Origin: Enterocloster aldenensis | GTDB lineage: Bacteria; Bacillota; Clostridia; Lachnospirales; Lachnospiraceae | Length of the DNA stretch: 5,602 bases | NCBI RefSeq assembly: GCF_003434055.1 | Contig: NZ_QVEX01000036.1 | Location: 1-5,602 of the forward strand | Direction: 5' to 3' | Shown here: positions 4,191-5,602 of the stretch, in pieces | Position numbering within the stretch: position 1 is the stretch's first letter | Layout: each line of letters starts with the position of its first letter | Translations under genes and position numbers: made by a program | The notes under the pieces: generated by a model | The model's database searches: none | Told to the model about the DNA's origin: nothing | Seen by the model: only the letters and a program-made list of their open reading frames with translations

Positions 4191-4745
4191 CTACTTAGCA
4201 TCACGAAGAGTTCCTTTCCATACTGCGTATTCGTCACCTTTCTCATCAGTTGCGGTTAATATTGCTTCACAATATGGATTTGATGGTGGATTCGGAGTCG
4301 TATATACATAGCTTCGAGAATTAGTTCCTGTATACCCATTATGATCTTCTTCATTTGTATGCCAACTATTTACTCCTTCAGCTCTTGTTACAAGTTTACT
4401 GGATTTTAATTTTAATGGATTAGACGTCATAGATGCCTTAACTGTGTACTGCGGTCTTCCAGATGAATCTAAACCATCATAAAAATACTCCATACTTCCT
4501 AAAATTCTATTTTCAATATCTAAAGCTGTAGCAGGAATAGGTTCTCGAGAAGAAATTGTGTTTTTTCCATCACACGCAAAATATACTTTATCCAGCAAAA
4601 CAGATTCTCCATTAGTTGAACGAGTCACCGATTCTACCGCCTCGGTTTCAGCAGGAGCTGTATCTGCTGCAAAACTAACCATATTCATAGCCATCATCAT
4701 TATTGCTGCCAAAGCTAACGCTACAGATCTGCGAATATTTCTCAT
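4191..4745 (-). CDS. Secreted protein of unknown function (plasmid cargo)
   Basis: This 184-residue precursor has a clear Sec signal peptide: MRNIRR, a hydrophobic core VALALAAIMMMAMNMV, and a cleavage site SFA|AD after residue 26 (or FAA|D after 27). The mature part of about 158 residues starts with an acidic Ala/Thr/Glu linker (ADTAPAETEAVESV). It then has alternating short strands and Ser/Thr/Asn/Tyr-rich turns suggesting a beta-rich fold (NSRSYVYTTPNPPSNPYC), with two cysteines (58 and 159) that could form one disulfide. There is no LPxTG anchor, lipobox, later membrane segment or catalytic motif that I recognise. The ATG at 4745 follows AGGAGG by 7 nt. The gene is visibly more AT-rich than the mob genes beside it, suggesting separate acquisition. 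A bacteriocin-like, adhesin-like or host-interaction role is possible, but nothing in the sequence decides it. No immunity gene is evident next to it. Confidence 0.85.
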   Translation of the reverse strand: MRNIRRSVALALAAIMMMAMNMVSFAADTAPAETEAVESVTRSTNGESVLLDKVYFACDGKNTISSREPIPATALDIENRILGSMEYFYDGLDSSGRPQYTVKASMTSNPLKLKSSKLVTRAEGVNSWHTNEEDHNGYTGTNSRSYVYTTPNPPSNPYCEAILTATDEKGDEYAVWKGTLRDAK

Positions 4746-4879
4746 TAATTTTCCTCCTATGTCAATGTATTTTTATAGCATCTAAAGCAACAAGTACATT
4801 GGCATCCCCTCCTTTTTGTTTTACTATACTATATTTTCAACAAAAAAACATTAATTATATATAACATTTTTATAAAACT
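4746..4879 (-). promoter_or_regulatory. AT-rich promoter/leader region of the secreted-protein gene
   Basis: This stretch holds a TATAAT (complement of 4854-4859) without a good -35, and a TATAGT-like box nearer the gene. In the leader, a second strong Shine-Dalgarno AGGAGG (complement of 4808-4813) stands 8 nt before ATG-TAC-TTG-TTG-CTT-TAG (4799-4782), a possible 5-residue leader peptide MYLLL. An inverted repeat CAATGTA/TACATTG (4763-4769/4795-4801) overlaps that start codon and ends just upstream of the gene's own AGGAGG. No terminator is visible after the MobB-like gene, so read-through from the mob operon is also possible. Confidence 0.45.
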
Positions 4880-5458
4880 TTACTTGACAAATAAATAATA
4901 TAACACTATCAAAAACGTCCCAATATTACAGACCATACCGCCCCAAAACAGGTATATCTTCAAGCCCTCATATCTGAAAAAGCTGTTTTTGCTTTCCTCC
5001 AGCTCCCGGACTTTCTGCTTCATTACGCTTGTAAGCGTATCAGACTGCTTTTCAAGAGCTTTTGTTGCCTTCTGTACCGCCTCTATATTCGCCTGTAACG
5101 CCTTTTTTACCTCTTGGACGGTACTTTCTCTGACCTCATCTCTCAGGCTCCCAATTCCGGCTGATATGGCGTTCTGAAGTAGTTCGTTGCTGTTCTCTAA
5201 CTGCTCGACTTGCTTCTTCAGCTCGCTGATGAGCTGCCTGCTCAGCTCGGCGTCTCTCTGCCTGTTCTGCTCTGCCCTTGCTTGTCCTTGATTTGACTGC
5301 TTCATCAATTCCTCGCAGCTCTCGCTCGACAAAGCTAAGGCTTCCTTCAGCAGGCTGTTCTCCAGCTCTGTCCGGCTCTGACGGTTCAGTTCTTGGATCC
5401 GTTCTCTCGGACTTGCCTGCTCTGACTTCTGCTGTTCGTGCATTTCTCTCAAACTCAT
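4880..5458 (-). CDS. MobB-like coiled-coil, tail-anchored membrane protein overlapping the relaxase gene
   Basis: A 192-residue protein starting at the ATG at 5458 (MSLREMHEQQ), which has a perfect AGGAGG 9 nt upstream (complement of 5468-5473). The frame stays open to a TTG at 5479, but that codon lies before the Shine-Dalgarno. Residues about 1-155 are Gln/Glu/Lys/Ser-rich with heptad-like helices (ELKKQVEQLENSNELLQNAI; KALEKQSDTLTSVMKQKVRE), predicted coiled coil. Residues 168-190 (IYLFWGGMVCNIGTFLIVLY plus YLF) form one C-terminal membrane helix, so the coiled coil should face the cytoplasm. The first 323 nt are dual-coding with the relaxase tail. In RSF1010 and ColE1-type plasmids mobB is likewise nested out of frame in mobA, and RSF1010 MobB is membrane-associated and aids the relaxase-T4SS contact. 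A similar role is inferred here from position and topology, not from sequence homology I can verify. Confidence 0.8.
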   Translation of the reverse strand: MSLREMHEQQKSEQASPRERIQELNRQSRTELENSLLKEALALSSESCEELMKQSNQGQARAEQNRQRDAELSRQLISELKKQVEQLENSNELLQNAISAGIGSLRDEVRESTVQEVKKALQANIEAVQKATKALEKQSDTLTSVMKQKVRELEESKNSFFRYEGLKIYLFWGGMVCNIGTFLIVLYYLFVK

Positions 5459-5602
5459 GCTCCAGTTCCTCCTTTCCAAAACCCATGTTGTAGTATTTTT
5501 CCAGCTTATTATTACGAATTTTGCAAGCCTTTTCTCCTGCCTGCTTCCTTGCTAAGTCGGTATATGTGATGTATTTGTGGCTGTCCTGCCAGTCCACTCC
5601 GT
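5136..5602 (-). CDS. Mobilization relaxase, C-terminal part (runs off right edge)
   Basis: This is the continuation of the relaxase at the left edge. From 5600 the frame reads GVDWQDSHKYITYTDLARKQ, the usual end of the nuclease domain in Bacillota mobilization relaxases. A conserved stretch KIRNNKLEKYYNMGFGKEEL follows, then a low-complexity tail of about 90 residues rich in Arg, Glu, Ala and Gln, ending at the TGA at 5136. A GTG at 5597 could be taken as a start, but it has no Shine-Dalgarno and sits in mid-domain, so I read this as a 3' fragment and not a separate gene. The tail region is dual-coding: bases 5136-5458 also encode the start of the MobB-like protein in another frame, which may explain its odd composition. 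The restored full length is about 371 residues (216 + 1 + 154). Confidence 0.9.
   Translation of the reverse strand, partial: GVDWQDSHKYITYTDLARKQAGEKACKIRNNKLEKYYNMGFGKEELEHEFERNARTAEVRAGKSERTDPRTEPSEPDRAGEQPAEGSLSFVERELRGIDEAVKSRTSKGRAEQAERRRAEQAAHQRAEEASRAVREQQRTTSERHISRNWEPER

Noticed and set aside
4884..4912. Plus-strand TTGACA with a TATCAA 17 bp later
   Set aside because: The TTGACA is within the 3' end of the MobB-like gene, the -10 is poor, and no plus-strand gene follows.
5459..5479. TTG start at 5479 for the MobB-like protein
   Set aside because: The codon lies upstream of the AGGAGG (5468-5473) that is ideally placed for the ATG at 5458, and has no site of its own.

Overview
The window looks like one complete small mobilizable plasmid of about 5.6 kb, opened inside its relaxase gene. 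The relaxase reading frame runs off the left edge (minus strand, bases 648 to 1) and its C-terminal part re-enters at the right edge (5602 to 5136). The two halves fit as a normal MOBP-type relaxase of about 371 residues if one base is restored at the join. The gene set, Shine-Dalgarno strength, moderate GC content, MobC/relaxase type and primase-type Rep all suggest a Bacillota host, most likely a gut Clostridia (Lachnospiraceae-like). That host call is inference, not a database result.

Layout. Almost all coding is on the minus strand. The mobilization block runs leftward from an oriT-like inverted repeat (1654-1711) and a near-consensus promoter (1718-1746). It encodes an acidic 211-aa accessory protein (922-1557), MobC (609-929), the relaxase (648 to 1, then 5602 to 5136), and a coiled-coil, tail-anchored MobB-like protein (4880-5458). 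The first 323 nt of the MobB-like gene lie out of frame inside the relaxase gene. A more AT-rich gene for a secreted protein of unknown function (4191-4745) follows and ends at a strong terminator. The origin-like region (about 3842-4180) holds tandem 99-bp units, each with an internal hairpin. It sits immediately upstream of a 460-aa replication protein (2427-3809) with archaeo-eukaryotic primase motifs and a C-terminal helix-turn-helix.

Between rep and the mob block is a compact locus with the architecture of the par (Fst/RNA I-RNA II) type I toxin-antitoxin system. It has a rightward promoter (2106-2134), a 28-residue membrane toxin ORF (2183-2269), a bidirectional terminator (2316-2349), and a convergent leftward promoter (2391-2419) for a short RNA of about 70 nt. 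The small RNA is transcribed across a second copy of the toxin's translation-start region, so it would be antisense to that region in trans. This is the most striking element in the window.

Together the parts make a self-consistent selfish replicon: Rep and repeats for replication, a type I addiction locus for maintenance, oriT with the Mob proteins for transfer by a helper conjugation system, and one secreted cargo protein. About 340 bp between the mob promoter and the toxin promoter encode no convincing protein but contain several strong inverted repeats.
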